Below, one piece after another: positions 35,801-48,622 of a stretch of 64,000 nt of DNA. The notes under the pieces were generated by a model that was given only the letters and a program-made list of their open reading frames with translations, was not told the origin of the DNA and made no database searches. The position numbers were made by a program, and so were the translations under genes. Every line of letters starts with the position of its first letter. Within the stretch, counting starts at the first letter, position 1. This DNA comes from Hedera helix (lineage: Eukaryota; Streptophyta; Magnoliopsida; Apiales; Araliaceae), in the NCBI GenBank assembly GCA_947179155.2, contig OX359265.1, positions 56,555,040-56,619,039 on the forward strand, in the 5' to 3' direction.

Positions 35801-38800
35801 GTAGACTGGTTTAAGGAATTTAGTATAAAAGATAATCCAAAATAATGGTATCAAAATATAGTTCATAGGAAGGAAAATGGCAAAGAGAAAACAATGATTC
35901 ACGTACAAACCTGTGCAACAGTACTAGTTAAAGCATTTCCAACTGAAGATAATATTGCAGACTGATCCACTGTCCCATTTACATCCAAAAAATTCAGACG
36001 GACAATTGCCATAGAATTAACCTTGATTTGAGATAGGAGTATAACACACTGCACCCAGGAAACCAAAAAGAAGGTAACTGCAGATGCAAAATAATAGTAT
36101 TGAACATGCAGCATTCATTCCGCAAATCCTATTCGAATGTTACTGAGCTTAATTTATAATTTATAACACTAGACTGTCTAGCAATCCTATCTTTTCCTTT
36201 CCATCTGCAAGGACGTCTCCTAAGTTACCACTACACCAACTTGCCATGGTACTAGAAGGTAGAAGTGAGCACATGATTATATATTTTGTCTTGGCATCCA
36301 TTGAACCATCAAGCCAACACTGGGAGAATTCAATAACAAATGTACACAAGAAAAGAAAAAAACTATCATGGCCAAACAACCTCTGACATATCTGTTTGTG
36401 CAACTCTTCTTGTTCTTTCTTTCAACAACTAATGGTGGCAAGGACTGTGAATTATCAACACTGAGCGGGCCTAATAAACAAAAGCAAATTTGTACAAAGA
36501 AGTGAGAGGAGGGAGACCTCATGCCTCGAGGCTTGAACTGAAGCCAAAAGAAATACAGAAGAAATGAAGTAATTAACAAAAATGAAGCGACTCAAATATT
36601 ACCAGAAATTCTACAAATCTAATAATCAAGTTTTTTAAAAAAAAATTGTAAGTATTTTTTTTCCCTGATAAGTTTATAAGTTTGTTTTCTTATATATCTA
36701 AAGCCTTTTGGACTAAAGTCAAGTTTTTTATATTAAAGGAGTTACTTTTTAACAATTGTAAGTGTTTAACTTTCTAATTTATGGTGCTATTTTTGGGCTT
36801 GACTAATCCATAATCTTGCCAATATTTTGTAAAACTAAAATATAAATAATATCTTGATATATTCCCATTAATAATATAAATCCAGTGAAAGCCATATAAA
36901 TATTATTTCACTGGTTAATAGAGGTGCTCTTTCAGAAAAAAATGAGAGAAGGAAGAGGAAGGACTTTACCTGTGATAAACAAACCTCATTCACTTGAAGT
37001 TCTGCGCAACAAGGATGCTGAAGACAGTACAACAAAATGATGGAATGTATATGAAACTGCAATTTAACGTCTGAAGGCAGTTCTCCATAGTTGTGACAAA
37101 GCTCCTATAATAAAAAACAAATTCCACCAGCTTCAGAGTCAGACCAATCCATGTAAGTAATGAACAGCAAGTTAAACAGCCAATTCATTTATTTATTTAT
37201 TTTTGTGTGTGATGACACTGGAACAGCCAATTTAGATATTACATATTGCCAGACAAAAATAGTTATGGTAAGTACCAAACTTTCTACTCGGCCAGAAACA
37301 GCATCAAAATGTCTTTGTTGCTTAAAATATTTCATTAGAATTCGACCTGCTAAAACTATCTCAGATGGTAGTACTGCAGGCCAATTGACTCCTTCACACT
37401 CGTGTCCATGTTCAGCAATGTGCTCAGTGCATGAACTAGAAACACTTGACGAAGTAATATGTGCAACATATTCTTCAAGATCATCTGATAAACTGACATG
37501 ATTGCCATAACTCTTTGGACAATTCCCTGTCTTTTGGCCTCTGGCCTGTGCTTGGCACTGCTGAGAGCAGTATAAAGGTATAGTACATGTCGAACAAGGG
37601 ACTGTATCCACTGGTAGTTTATTAAAGCAGAAATGGCAATGAGTATCCCGACAAGGCTTCAATATGATCTGCAAAGTCATCTCTGCCAAGTAAGAATTAC
37701 ATCTGATCCACCAGAACTGAGTAAACTAATTATATCCAGTCAGCAGCTATAAGCATTTTTAATAAAACAAAGAACAGGAATATTTTTTTTTATTATCCAG
37801 ATAAACAATATAATACTCAGCTGTTCAACAAAAAGAAATACATATTCCCTCGCCTAAGCAACTAAGGACACTGATAAGTACCTTACACTCTTGTCCTTTA
37901 TACCCTCCCTCCGGCCCTCCCTGTGCTCATGTTCTAGGTCATAGTTTGAGTCAATCTTCCTCCCTAAACTTATAAAGAAGCTCAATGTGGTCTAAGCATA
38001 AAATAAACTGGCTGTGAAGTTCATATATGACAATAAAAAATATTTTCGTTTAACGGCCTAGTGATCTAAGTCTAGTCATCTTATAAAGTTAAAGTTTCAA
38101 AATTAAACAGCAAGCAAGCAACAAATAATGGTTTTCTAAACAATCTTAACAAGAGGTATATAAATGACAAAGGAAAAAGTTGATACAGAAACCACCAAAG
38201 GATCCTTTTTCTGAAAACATAACAATTGTTTATGAGCAAGTACATTCAAGAAAAATAAAATTAAAAAATTGATACATATTTAGTAAATGAAGATATTGAA
38301 GGAACTTTTCTGATACCAGAGCTTTTGTTTTACTTACGAACTGTATATCTAATAAAGCAGTAGGGATGACCCTAAAGACAAGTAAAACTTCAGAGATGCA
38401 AGAGTATCTGAGATTACTAATAAGAACATTTACTCGTACCGCAGCATAAGGTTCTTCAGTATGAAGCAAAGAAGCTTGAGGAATGTCTGTCAGAGAAACC
38501 ATACCCCTTCCTTTAGTTGGCGTTGAGACGCATTGCAATTTTTTTTGGTGCAACTCATCTGTCACAGAAGACCTACATTATATGGAAATCATGTAAAATA
38601 GAAATGTCCATTAAAACTAAAAAACAAAATCAATGCTGGGGAAGAAAGAAGCAAACATACTTAAGAGTAAGGATTAAAGAAACGTCACTCCATTTTTCAT
38701 TAGAAAAAAAAATGGTAAGCTTTTGCCTAAAAGAAGAAAACAATGAGGTAGTGAAGAAGAATTAAAGTGAAGGGTCTAGGAGATAGCTTTTATTTATTCT

Positions 38801-41386
38801 GCCTCACTAGTGGCTCTTTATATGGTTGAGAGAAAACTCACAACCCAGTATTACAATTGTAGTAAATTGATACAATAAGAAAAGGAATAATTGTGTATCA
38901 TGTGCCCAGGAAAACTATCTTTTCTCTCCGTATAGTATAGTTTCACCTGTTCATTAGCCACGTTTAGTGAAATGCATGTCTAGTTTATCCTGATTCTAAT
39001 ATTATCCTTGTCTTAAGCTGCATGATTTCGCCACTTTCTGTTAATATTTCTACCCTCACACACTCCATACCTTAACTCTCTTGATCAAATATAATTGCCA
39101 TAAACTAAAAGGTCAGCTTTTTAAGCTTAAAGTTCTTTCAGACAGTGTTGGACTTGTTTTACAAACCCAATAGTCACTTGATACCTTCACTTGATTGTGG
39201 GTAATAATCAAGCAGATCATTTTAGCCTCCATTGAGTTGAATTCAATATATATCAACCACAAGTGATCTCAAGTGACTAAATCCAATATATAGGAGATAT
39301 CATGTCAGTCAATCAAGCTGTAGTTGCAAAGTACTAGCCTTTGTTGCTTAAGTTTTTATAAACAATCACACACAACCACACAAAGGGGAAGACTGAACAA
39401 GCAAACTGCCAATGTGACTTCAACAAGGTGTAGAAGAAAATGGTAAAAACTAATGTACAAAATAAAGAAGGATAACAATAGTAAGAAATGTAAAGTCATG
39501 TAAATAACATACCAAGTGCATCCAAGCTATTTTCACTAGCTATACGTGGTGAACTACCTTTCTCCTTGTTTTGGCCTAAATATACTTTCAGCTCGCTCTC
39601 TATCTGTCTTTTTCCACTAAGGGACAGTTCCACATTCATTGCAACAGTAAAGTCAAGAATTGCATCTTCATAATTACCTAAAGAAGCATTTGATTTACCT
39701 CTCCTATACCATGCCTGTAGCAAAAAATATTCACATATTAGAGGAGAAGGATAATATTTAACTGTTCCCAAATAAAATGCGACATGATGACTAAAAGTAA
39801 TTTGAAAATAAGGAAATAATATCACTTTCAGTGAAATCAGGACAGTTAGTATATTGGTTTGACCTTCTTAAAGAACGAATACATCATTTAAATAATATCA
39901 AGTTCAAACTGTCAAGTCAGTCGTGAAAAAAATTGAAATCAGAAACTTTGGCAGGATATCTATAATAAACCCTCTACCATGGGAGGAGTAGCAAGCAAGA
40001 GTTATTATAAAGTATGGAAACGTTCGACACAAAAGACATCGATGATTTTTATCATCCAGTTTAGTTTAGGCCTAACATGTTAGACAATAGAAAAAAACAG
40101 CTGAAATATGAGAAAGGAAGGAACTTAAAGTCCACTTCATCTCAATTTTTTCAACATCTAAATGCACCCAACTATGTTAAAGACAATGTCTACAAGCCAG
40201 AGAAGCTATCAAAGTATTAAACAAAGAAGATCTCACCTTTGTGTAGCTAGGAGAGATTAAAAGAGCCCGATCGCAATCTCGTAGACACTCCACCAGAAGA
40301 CCCATTTTCTATAAAGAATATAAGACACATATTAGTTAAAGAAGGATATTTTAGCAGAACAATGTATTCAAAATACAGTACACCCGAGAAGAAAAGTCAT
40401 TGCATTTGTTTTCTTAGTTAAGTAGTTATCATTAACCTTAATCTTATCATGGATTAAACATGCATAAATTAAGATTACAACTCACATGCAATACAGCGGC
40501 ACGATTCACATATAATGTCGAAACAAGATTCTTTCCCATGTCTTCAGCATCGGTTGGAGCATCACGCAGTGCCTGTATTTCGTGTACAAGGGCATTTATC
40601 AATTACTAACTAGTTATTATAAATGGAAGTACACGGGTAGAAGCAGATATATTGTTGCCAAATACCAATGATAACAAAATTTTGTTCACCAAACAGTAAC
40701 TAGGAGGAGCCCGACTAAAATAGTAGAGCAGTGATTGAAATCATAAGATAGCAGAGACCCATTTTCGTATATAATCCTCAAACATAATGTGAGTAATATT
40801 TTACTAATATCTGTTTCATCAGCCATTAATCAAATCAACTCCAGTCTCAAATTGTCATTCGCCAACTCTAGACAATAACAACGGGATGATTTCTATATGC
40901 GTGAACGATTTTTTCAGCAATAATACTATCCTGTGCTTTCTTGTATATACATGAAGCAAAATACTTTCAAATACTAGTGATTTAATCAGTTTATACATGC
41001 AATCATAAAACGTAAAGTGGCCTACCTGAGAGTAAAAACGCAGAGAATTAGGATAATCTGCGTTGGAGAAGCATTGGTTACCCTTCCTTTTGGACTCCAA
41101 AGCAGCGTCCTTATTTTTCCGACATAGCGCCGTTTCAGTGTCCGCTAAGTCTTTGACAATCTAATTGTAAAAATAGATAAATAAATAAACACGAAAGACA
41201 TAATTATTACTTCTAAAAAAATAAGTCAATAATGGAGAATGAGAGGAATTAAGTTACTTGGTGAAAGAGGGGAAGTTGGCGAAAGAAGTGAAGAAGGGAA
41301 GAGCACGTAGAAGGAAGATCAGCGGGAGTGCTTTTTGAAATTAAGTGCTTCAGATTGGGTGGAACCGCTGATTTTAGCTTCTCCAT
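29842..41386 (-). CDS. TPR-SET-MYND protein (SMYD4-like putative lysine methyltransferase)
   Basis: Fifteen exons (high to low): 41386-41258, 41160-41026, 40572-40486, 40308-40237, 39714-39513, 38558-38440, 37668-37276, 37104-36970, 36048-35911, 33902-33747, 33429-33184, 32780-32614, 31848-31734, 31509-31429 and 30054-29842. Frame is continuous, giving 795 aa. TPR helices span about residues 55-170 (AWYRRGKSNASLGNYEDAIL). The split SET domain starts near 215 (TKGRGMVSL). A MYND-type zinc finger at 254-286 has paired cysteines C259/C262, C273/C276 and C282/C286. The SET core NHSCRPN is at 485-491, ELSYGP near 516-521, and a post-SET CRCSSC at 543-548. This is the architecture of SMYD4 and, as I recall, of Arabidopsis At1g33400. 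SET catalytic landmarks are intact, but the substrate is unknown. No signal peptide was seen. A TATATAA-like box lies at about 41498. Introns hold two MITEs and a G15 run (33936-33950). Confidence 0.93.
32062..32360. mobile_element. Long foldback MITE in an intron of the SET gene
   Basis: About 299 bp that is almost wholly palindromic. The left arm runs from ATCCATAAC through TTTGCTATAGATCAAAATTG and GATTAAAAATTAGAACCC. The right arm repeats these in reverse complement (GGGTTCTAATTTTTAAT ... CAAAATAGGGCA in complement ... GTTATGGAT). The centre contains repeated GCGGATGA / TCATCCGC motifs. Arms are about 100 bp or more. The TSD is unclear. It lies between exons 12 and 13 and would fold into a long hairpin in the pre-mRNA. 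Confidence 0.75.
34437..34876. mobile_element. PIF/Harbinger (Tourist-like) MITE
   Basis: 440 bp. Left end AAGCATGTTTGGGATTGCTT; right end read inward GAGGGTGTTTGGAATCGCTT. It is flanked on both sides by TTA (34434-34436 and 34877-34879). A TTA target and GGGTGTTTGG-type ends are the Tourist signature. It lies in the intron between exons 9 and 10 of the SET gene. Confidence 0.8.
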
Positions 41387-41981
41387 AGTAGGGCAGAGAC
41401 TGCTGCAAGTAACTTGCAGTAACACTAGCTAGAGCCTAGAAGAACTCAAAAAGACAATTAGGTCTTTTACAAACCTTCTTTCTTCGTATAAGTATAGTTA
41501 TATAGCAATACCTTATATTGAGGCGGTTGATAATAATAATAATAATTTAATGATCCATGACAAACTGAATTATCCGACACTAATTAAAGGAAGATTTTAT
41601 CAATAATTATAATAGATTCGCAAAAATTCCAATATATAAATATATTTTGGACCCCAACGTTAACGGGTGACTTAAAAGCTTTAGATCATTAAATATTGAA
41701 TTAATGAATGTATATTAATTATTTTTTATTTTTTTATGTGAAATTTCATTATATTTGTACACATATTTTTGGATCTAAATTAAGGATGTAGACTGTGTCA
41801 CCGTAATACAATTGTTACGTACAAAATATATTATTTTTAGCATCAGTTTGTCTACATTATTAAAGGAAAGCAAGATGGTAATTTCTTAATTTCTACCACC
41901 CTAATTACCTATCATTCTTAATTTTTCTCATCTATTCAATTTTTATTTACACGCACAATTGTATATGTTAGATAATTAGTA

Positions 41982-42205
41982 CTCCGTCTATTTCAATTTA
42001 TAAAATTATTATTAATTTTTTAAAAATTAATTTTAAAAAAAAATAAACTTAAAATTAATATAATTTATTTAAATTTTAAAAATAATATTATTTTTTATAT
42101 AACTTATAATATTCATAATTATATTAATTTAAACTAAATAGATTCATATTAATTTAAAATTTAAAATTAAGTCAATAATAATTTTATGATTTAAAACGGA
42201 TGGAG
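41982..42205. mobile_element. Stowaway-type MITE
   Basis: 224 bp. Left end CTCCGTCTATTTCAATTTAT; right end ...AAAACGGATGGAG, i.e. read inward CTCCATCCGTTTTAAATC. It is flanked by TA on both sides (41980-41981 and 42206-42207), the Stowaway/Tc1-Mariner target. Confidence 0.8.
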
Positions 42206-42846
42206 TATTATTTTAAAAAAAAACCGAGAAAATTACATTTTAAACGAAAAGAATACTTGAACCTCTAAAACATAAAAAAAATTATCTCCACAAAGATAGC
42301 ACTTATTCTATTGTTTAGTGCTAAAGGTTTTTTTCTCTTAATGGTTAATGATATATTTCTTACCGTGATAATGTATGAAATTTTAATTTCTACTAATATT
42401 TAGTGACACATGTGTAAATTATGTAAGTTAAAATAAAAATTTTATAAATTTAAAAAAAAATTAAATTTTAATAAAATAAATTAATAATATAATTAAAATT
42501 ATAGAGAAAAAAAAGAGAGATAAAATGTTACACAATTATACCAAAACGTCCCATGGACGCTTTACAATCAATTATATAATTAAAAATTTAACTTGATTCA
42601 CAATTTTTTTTATTCAGTTCTTTTTTTTATATTTTAAATTAGTATAAATAATATCTAAATTTATAAAAATTAAATATTATTTAAATTTATACAAATTCAA
42701 AAGTAAACCTAAGCGATTAGGAAAAGTAAATGCACTTTTTTATTTTCATATCTCTAACATGAAAATAAACTTTTAAAATAATTATAATATTTGGGTCTAC
42801 CAAACTTATTATTAATTTTTTTGTCACAAATTTATGTAAAATAACA

Positions 42847-43111
42847 CTTCATCCGTTCTAAATAAAAAGATTAACATTGACTTTTAAAAAATTAATTTGA
42901 GATATTTTTAAACTCAAAATTGATATTAATTCAATTAGTTTATATCAATATAATTATAAATATTACGAACTATCCAAAAAAAACTATTACTTATAAAATT
43001 TATTATTTTAAAAACTTAAATGAATCACTTCAATTTTGAGTTTAAAAATATTTTAAATTGACTTTTCAAAAATTAATAGTGATCTTATCTTATAAGTTTG
43101 AACGGAGGGAG
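42847..43111. mobile_element. Stowaway-type MITE
   Basis: 265 bp. Left end CTTCATCCGTTCTAAATAAA; right end read inward CTCCCTCCGTTCAAACTTAT. The right flank is TA; the left flank has mutated to CA. Internal arms share GACTTTTAAAAAATTAATTT or its complement. Confidence 0.8.
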
Positions 43112-43590
43112 TATATTTTAACAAATTTTATGGAATATAATTTTTTTATTACAAATTTATTAAAATATTAAGATATCAATTTTTTTTTAACATATCACAT
43201 GATTTTATTTTATTATTATTACTCATAAATTTCATTATAAATTAATGTTTTTACTAAATTAAATTTAAAATTTTATCAAATATTTGGATTAATAATGTAT
43301 GTGAATTGTTTTGAAAGATAATAACTATAAAATTAGTTAAAAATCTATTACCAATTAATTTTCATAATTAAATTAAAATTTATTAAAATATGAGCTTCAT
43401 AGTTATATTTGGATTGGAATTTCAAACAAATTTTATAAATATAAACGCTAAAATATAATTTTATTAAATAAAGTTAACATAAATATATTCTCATTATTAT
43501 AACTAAATAAATTTAAACTTCATTCAAATATTTAACTCAATTGATCGAAAGAACGTACGATATATAATTCAAAAACTTATTATTTAAATA

Positions 43591-43770
43591 GAGAATTGAT
43601 ATTTTCACAAGTTAATATAATATTTTTATAAAATCAAATGGAACCCATTTATAAAAATATCAAATTAACTTTTAAAAATATCAATTCTCATATGAAATTA
43701 ATATTTTTTCAAGATCAAATGAGACCTACTTGTGAAAATATCAAATTAGTTTGTAAAAATATCAATTTTC
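43591..43770. repeat. Tandem pair of GATATTTTTATAAA-family hairpins
   Basis: Left arm GAGAATTGATATTTTCACAAG, centre CAAATGGAACCCATTTATAAA, then a second unit with CAAATGAGACCTACTTGTG, and right arm TTTGTAAAAATATCAATTTTC. Same family as 3181-3263 and 6244-6424. Confidence 0.65.
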
Positions 43771-44162
43771 TTTAAATAAATATTTCAATATTTAACAACT
43801 ATAATTATCTTTTTAAAATTATAATTAAATATTTACTCTATATTAATTAATTATTTTAATAATTAATATTTTATTTTTTTATTTTTTATTTCATGGTCTT
43901 TGTTTCGCATAATGCTGGTGAACTTGTGTAGATTTATAATGGATGTAGATAAATAATAGGACAATTTTATATATATTATAACTAAACGCTATATATATTT
44001 TAATAATTAAAAAATAAAATCTGACACAATTTTTTTTGTCAAATTTCATCTTTTAATAATTAAAATCAAAATATTATATTTGATATTTTACACTTATACT
44101 TATCCCAAATAATAACCACACATAAATGATCTACGAACGGCTAGGATTGACTATTCCAGATA

Positions 44163-44175
44163 TGGGCTACACGTG
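44163..44175 (+). promoter_or_regulatory. Site II-like element with adjacent G-box upstream of TOC34
   Basis: TGGGCT (44163-44168) is followed one base later by CACGTG (44170-44175). TGGGCC/T elements mark promoters of growth-related plant genes, and CACGTG binds bZIP/bHLH factors, including light and phytochrome regulators. That fits a plastid import gene. Function here is inferred from motif and position only. Confidence 0.45.
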
Positions 44176-44378
44176 AGTCGTGACCGACCCAACTCACAGT
44201 CATCCTATATTCTTTTTCTGTTTTATTTTTTAGGGGTAAAAACAGCCATACGATTTGGAACAGGGACATATATCAGGTTAATATTTCTACCGAGAGAGAA
44301 GGAGAGAAAGAGCAAAGACGACAAGGCTCTCTTTCTTTCTATACTCGCTTAGCTGAGTGAGTGAAAAGCAAAAATAGC

Positions 44379-44387
44379 TAGGGTTTT
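44379..44387 (+). promoter_or_regulatory. Telo-box in the TOC34 leader region
   Basis: TAGGGTTTT, immediately followed by an inverted-looking TTAAACCC. It sits after a CT/GA-rich leader-like stretch (44290-44370) and about 100 bases before a probable 5'UTR donor (about 44484). Telo-boxes near transcription starts are common in plant ribosomal and plastid-related genes. Confidence 0.45.
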
Positions 44388-45196
44388 CTTAAACCCTTCA
44401 CCTCCTTCTCAATTTTGTTTCTATTCTCATTGTAATCTCCGCCCAGGCCTGGATTCTTTCTGGAGAACCAGAAACATTAATTGGTAATCCACTCCTCTTT
44501 TTAATTCTTGTAATTTATGTTTGCCCTGTTATTCCTTCTACTTCACTTTGTTCATTATATATACAGTTTATTATAAATTTCATATCTATCTTGTTCAGGC
44601 GGCATAATTGAGGGGTAAAAAACCCTAATACAATTACTTGCGTTAGAAAAACACTTCACAGTATCACCCCCTACGTTAATATATTCTTAAAAATTCAATC
44701 TTTATTGCTCTGGCAACACAATTTGAGTAGTGAAAGATATAAACAAGGTCACTTTTAGAAATATACATGAATTTGTGATGCTAAACACTAGTAGTGCTTA
44801 ATTAGAGGCTAAGTTTAATTATATTTATGTATTTGTTAGCCAGGTAACAAATTTGAGGAGCAAATAGCCTTTATAACCAAGTTTAGTTGTCAAAAGGACT
44901 AAATACTGCTAATTGTGTATAGAATCTATACTCCGAGTAATGTGTCAAGGCTGTCGTTAAAACTAATTGAAAATTGGGTTTCATTATCTTTCAAGGAAGG
45001 ATGTGATTAGCCACATCACTGGATGTATAAATTATCTTATGGGTGTATCTAGCATTTGTCAAAAAATTCGTCTGTGTATTTGCATATATATGCGTGTGTG
45101 TGTGTGTGTATTTATGTGTGTTTCTAGGTATTTGGTTCTACTGGTTAGACTGTTTTTCTCATTTTGCTTTGGAATCCTTTTATGTGGCAGCTACCC

Positions 45197-46509
45197 ATGG
45201 CATCTCAATTAATCCGAGAATGGACTGGAATTCAGCAGTTCCCTCCTGCCACCCAAACCAAACTGCTTGAGCTGTTGGGACAGCTAAAGATAGAGGTATA
45301 TTTCTCTCTACCCAATTTTATTTTTTGCATTTGGTTGCCTAAAATAGAGTAAAAGAAACAAAGAGTAGAATCTCTGGACTTCAAAAAAGTGACAGAGATT
45401 TACCTGTCAATTACATTGACAATTTGTTTTTGGTTTAATTTTGTGGATATTTACTGCATTCTTAGGGTGTGAGCACATTAACAATCCTTGTAATGGGGAA
45501 AGGTGGTGTTGGAAAATCTTCGACTGTGAACTCTATTGTCGGGGAGAGAGCAGTTACTGTCAGTGCTTTCCAGGTATGTTTTTTTTATACTCGAGTGGCA
45601 GAGGTGACAACATAGAAGAATATGGTGTCTATATATATATATATATATATATATGGGTAATGCACTTTGCTTTTGCAGTCAGAAGCACCAAGGCCAGTAA
45701 TGGTTTCACGCTCACGAGCTGGATTTACGTTGAATATTATTGACACTCCAGGGCTCGTTGAGGGAGGATATGTAAATGACCAGGCCCTTGAGATTATTAA
45801 AAGGTTCGTATTAGCTGTACAGTTGTCTGAAAAATTGTAATCTTATACTCCATTTGTCTACCAAAGAATGACTCCAGTGCCTTTTTTGTGCAAATTAAGT
45901 ATATCAAATTGAGGAGAGTATAAAATCAGTTCCAGCGTTACCATTATATTTTGCTGTACATGTTTGGGGTACTATAGTCTTTTTGTCATATTATAGTTTT
46001 AACTTGGTACTTGAGCCATTCTTTGGTGGACAATTTATTTGTACATATGCCATTCTTTGGTGGATGGAGGGGAGGGAGTATTAAAACTTTTGTTCTTTAA
46101 CAATCTGGTTTATGACTGATTTTATATTTGTTTCATATGTGGCTATCTTAACAGGTTCCTTTTGAACAAGACAATAGATGTCTTGCTATATGTGGACCGT
46201 CTGGATTCATATAGGGTGGATAGCTTGGATCTACAGATAGTTAAAGCTATAACTGATAGTTTCGGTAAAGAAATTTGGCATCGAGGATTGGTTGTCCTCA
46301 CACATGCTCAGGTCTCGCCACCAGATGGATTGGGATATGATGGATTTTTCTCGAAAAGATCAGAAGCTCTCTTAAAAGTTGTGCGCCTTGGAGCTAGGTT
46401 TACCAGAAAAGAAATGCAGGTTGTCTAGTCTCCCCCCTCTCCCGGGCCATTTTTTGTTCTTCCCCCCTTGTTTTTGAATCATCTTTTGTTGAGGTGTGTG
46501 TTGGGGTCT

Positions 46510-46540
<31 letters not shown>

Positions 46541-47497
46541 TCCTATTTACCTTTACCAGCAAACCAATTTTCCATCTATAAGTTGCATGGCTGAGAATAC
46601 TTAGTTCTTTGTCCCAGTTTTCCTGATGCTTTTTTTAGTGTGCGGACTACTAGATTAACTATTTAACTCTTTTATTGTTGGGCAACAAATAAAGAGACCT
46701 TTTAAAGCCCTCATTGCCTCAAAGATCATGTTATAAATTCTTTCCCAATTTATAAGATTATAATACTATGTATTAAGGCACCCCGAATCTGCCATGAGGT
46801 ATGCGCAAACTTTTCTCTGGTTGGACTACCTTACCATCTTTGTTCTGCTTGAAATGCAACAAAATTTTTGAGATTTTATTTTTTATTGTCAATTATTTTG
46901 AACTTGATGTTTTGATCATCATGACCCCCTATCCATAGTTTTGATGTCACAAAACTTTTTTTTGGTTCTGATGATGCTACTTCCTCTTAGGATTCTATCC
47001 CTGTTGTTTTGGTTGAGAACAGCGGAAGGTGTAGCAAGAATGAAAGTGACGAAAAGGTTGGTTATCTGCATAATGCCATGTATATACTGTCATTGTTCAT
47101 GCTTATTTTATTTTTTATTTTTCTCTTTATATACATCTTGGATTAATTGACATAGTCGGGTTGCATTTTGAGTCACAGATTCTTCCTAATGGGACTGCTT
47201 GGATTCCCAACTTGGTAAAAACAATAACAGATGTTGTTTCAAGTGGAAGCAAAGGTATCTTGGTTGACAAAAAGTTGATTGAAGGGCCGAATCCAAATGA
47301 AAGAGGGAAATTATTCATTCCTTTAATCTTAGCATTCCAAGTAAGCTTCTAAACTTGTAGCATAGTTTTGCATAATGTGAATATATTATTATCTTGTCTG
47401 ATTGTTGTCTCTGTATTCTGGACAGTACTTCTTTGTTATCAAGTGCATCAAAAAATGGATCAAAGATGATATCGCAGCAGAGAGTAAAGCTTCCTAG
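45197..47497 (+). CDS. TOC34: TOC34, GTPase receptor of the chloroplast outer-envelope import complex
   Basis: Seven coding exons: 45197-45295, 45466-45573, 45679-45803, 46155-46419, 46991-47056, 47179-47340 and 47426-47497 (stop TAG). The product is 298 aa, the usual TOC34 length. The P-loop GKGGVGKSS is at 44-52, DTPG (G3) at 91-94, and the guanine-recognition stretch LTHAQ (G4) in exon 5. The C-terminal tail anchor is at about 266-280 (LFIPLILAFQYFFVI), followed by a short basic tail. Known family role: TOC34 recognises transit peptides of preproteins together with TOC159 and TOC75. The first coding exon begins at an acceptor six bases before the ATG, so the leader is split by an intron (about 44485-45190). 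A 21-base G run (46520-46540) lies in intron 5. The C-terminal tail is shorter than in forms I recall, and a 35-bp tandem repeat spans the stop codon. Confidence 0.95.
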
Positions 47498-47535
47498 GAT
47501 ATGATATCGCAGCAGAGAGTAAAGCTTCCTAGGAT
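47466..47535 (+). repeat. 35-bp exact tandem duplication across the TOC34 stop codon
   Basis: Units 47466-47500 and 47501-47535 are identical: they start ATGATATCGCAGCAG and end CTTCCTAGGAT. The first unit contains the last codons and the TAG; the second lies in the 3' UTR. The protein therefore ends in the first unit. Confidence 0.95.
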
Positions 47536-47805
47536 AAGCTATCACCGTTTTGAAATTTTGTATGCTTGGTGTGGTTCCCCCCCTGAGCACATCTATTTAT
47601 TTTTTTCCTTATTACGTCGTGGCAGTAATTGTCGGAGGTGATAGGCATCTGACTCTTTTATTTACTATTTTGGGAGAACTGGTTATTCTGTACTCAAGCT
47701 CCATGTTAATCCTTTTAAGTTATAATTTATTTGTATGCTTTTAGTCTCTTTTATGTCTGTTTAACATTTCTTGTAATGAAATATTTACTCGACACCTGAC
47801 CACAA

Positions 47806-47935
47806 GATTTTTATTTTTTTGGCACAATGAAAAATTATATTTCAATTATGGCGAAAGGGGATTAGAACCTAGAACCTCTTGCATAAGATAGCCCTAGCAC
47901 ACCAAGTGAGCCAAAGGGCATTGGTCTTGCTTTGC
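47806..47935 (-). mobile_element. Probable tRNA-derived SINE
   Basis: Read on the minus strand: CCCTTTGGCTCACTTGGTG (A-box TGGCTCACTTGG), about 40 bases later GGTTCTAATCCCC (B-box), and an A-rich tail AAAAAAATAAAAATC. No convincing target duplication was found. It lies about 300 bases downstream of the TOC34 stop. It is not a functional tRNA gene, because no cloverleaf stems pair around the boxes. Confidence 0.55.
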
Positions 47936-48498
47936 TTATACGGTTATTTTTACTCTGTATTTTTTATATATCTCTCCATGTATTTTTAGTTGGTTCGGCA
48001 ATACAAATCTTTAATTCAGCAGTGTAAATCTTTTAGGTCTGGTTGGAACTGCTGACACGGTGAACTGGAGGGAGGCCAAATATAACAAGAAGAAAACAAC
48101 TCTTAACAAGGACTTCAGGAACATGTATTTGGCCCAAAACACCCACGAAAGGGTTAATGCTTTTCCGTACGGCTGCAAAGTAGAATCACAAGTTGCATGA
48201 AATGCATGCAAATCGAAACCTTCTCAATTTTTTTTAATGGATGCAAAATAAGTGATATAAAATGATGTGTAAAATTATAATTAATTGACATACATTTCAC
48301 CGTACAAACCTTTTTGCCACTACCTTCCCGCGACAAAATTTGTTCTATTTAATTTGGGTTCATCAGGTTAGAGAGTCAAAGAGAGGAATGTTTGGTTAAA
48401 TAAATATTTTTTTTAAAAAAAAAAAAAACCCTTCAAGGGAAGGTGGAAACCTTTTGCTGCTGCAAACATATATTTCATTTTCATCTACACTTCGTTAA

Positions 48499-48622
48499 GG
48501 GAAACTGATATTTTTATACGTATATTTAATATTTTTACATAATTCTCTCTCAGGAGCATAAAATCGTTGAAAAGAAATTATGTAAAAATATAAAAAAAAA
48601 CACTTGTAAAAATAATATTCCC
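48499..48622. repeat. Hairpin repeat of the GATATTTTTATAAA family
   Basis: Left arm GGGAAACTGATATTTTTATA ... TTTTTACATAATT; right arm AAATTATGTAAAAATAT ... TTGTAAAAATAATATTCCCC. Confidence 0.6.

Larger units (their letters stand above)
41387..44284. other. Intergenic region between the divergent SET and TOC34 genes
   Basis: No gene recognised. The two genes are transcribed away from each other, so both promoters should lie here. AT-rich, with two Stowaway-type MITEs and a tandem hairpin pair listed separately. The part nearest TOC34 (from about 44120) is richer in GC. Confidence 0.5.

Noticed and set aside
36161..36260. Possible tRNA or SINE head (TTGGTGTAGTGGTAAC on minus strand)
   Set aside because: Only an A-box-like string. 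No B-box at the right distance, no stems, no tail or TSD.
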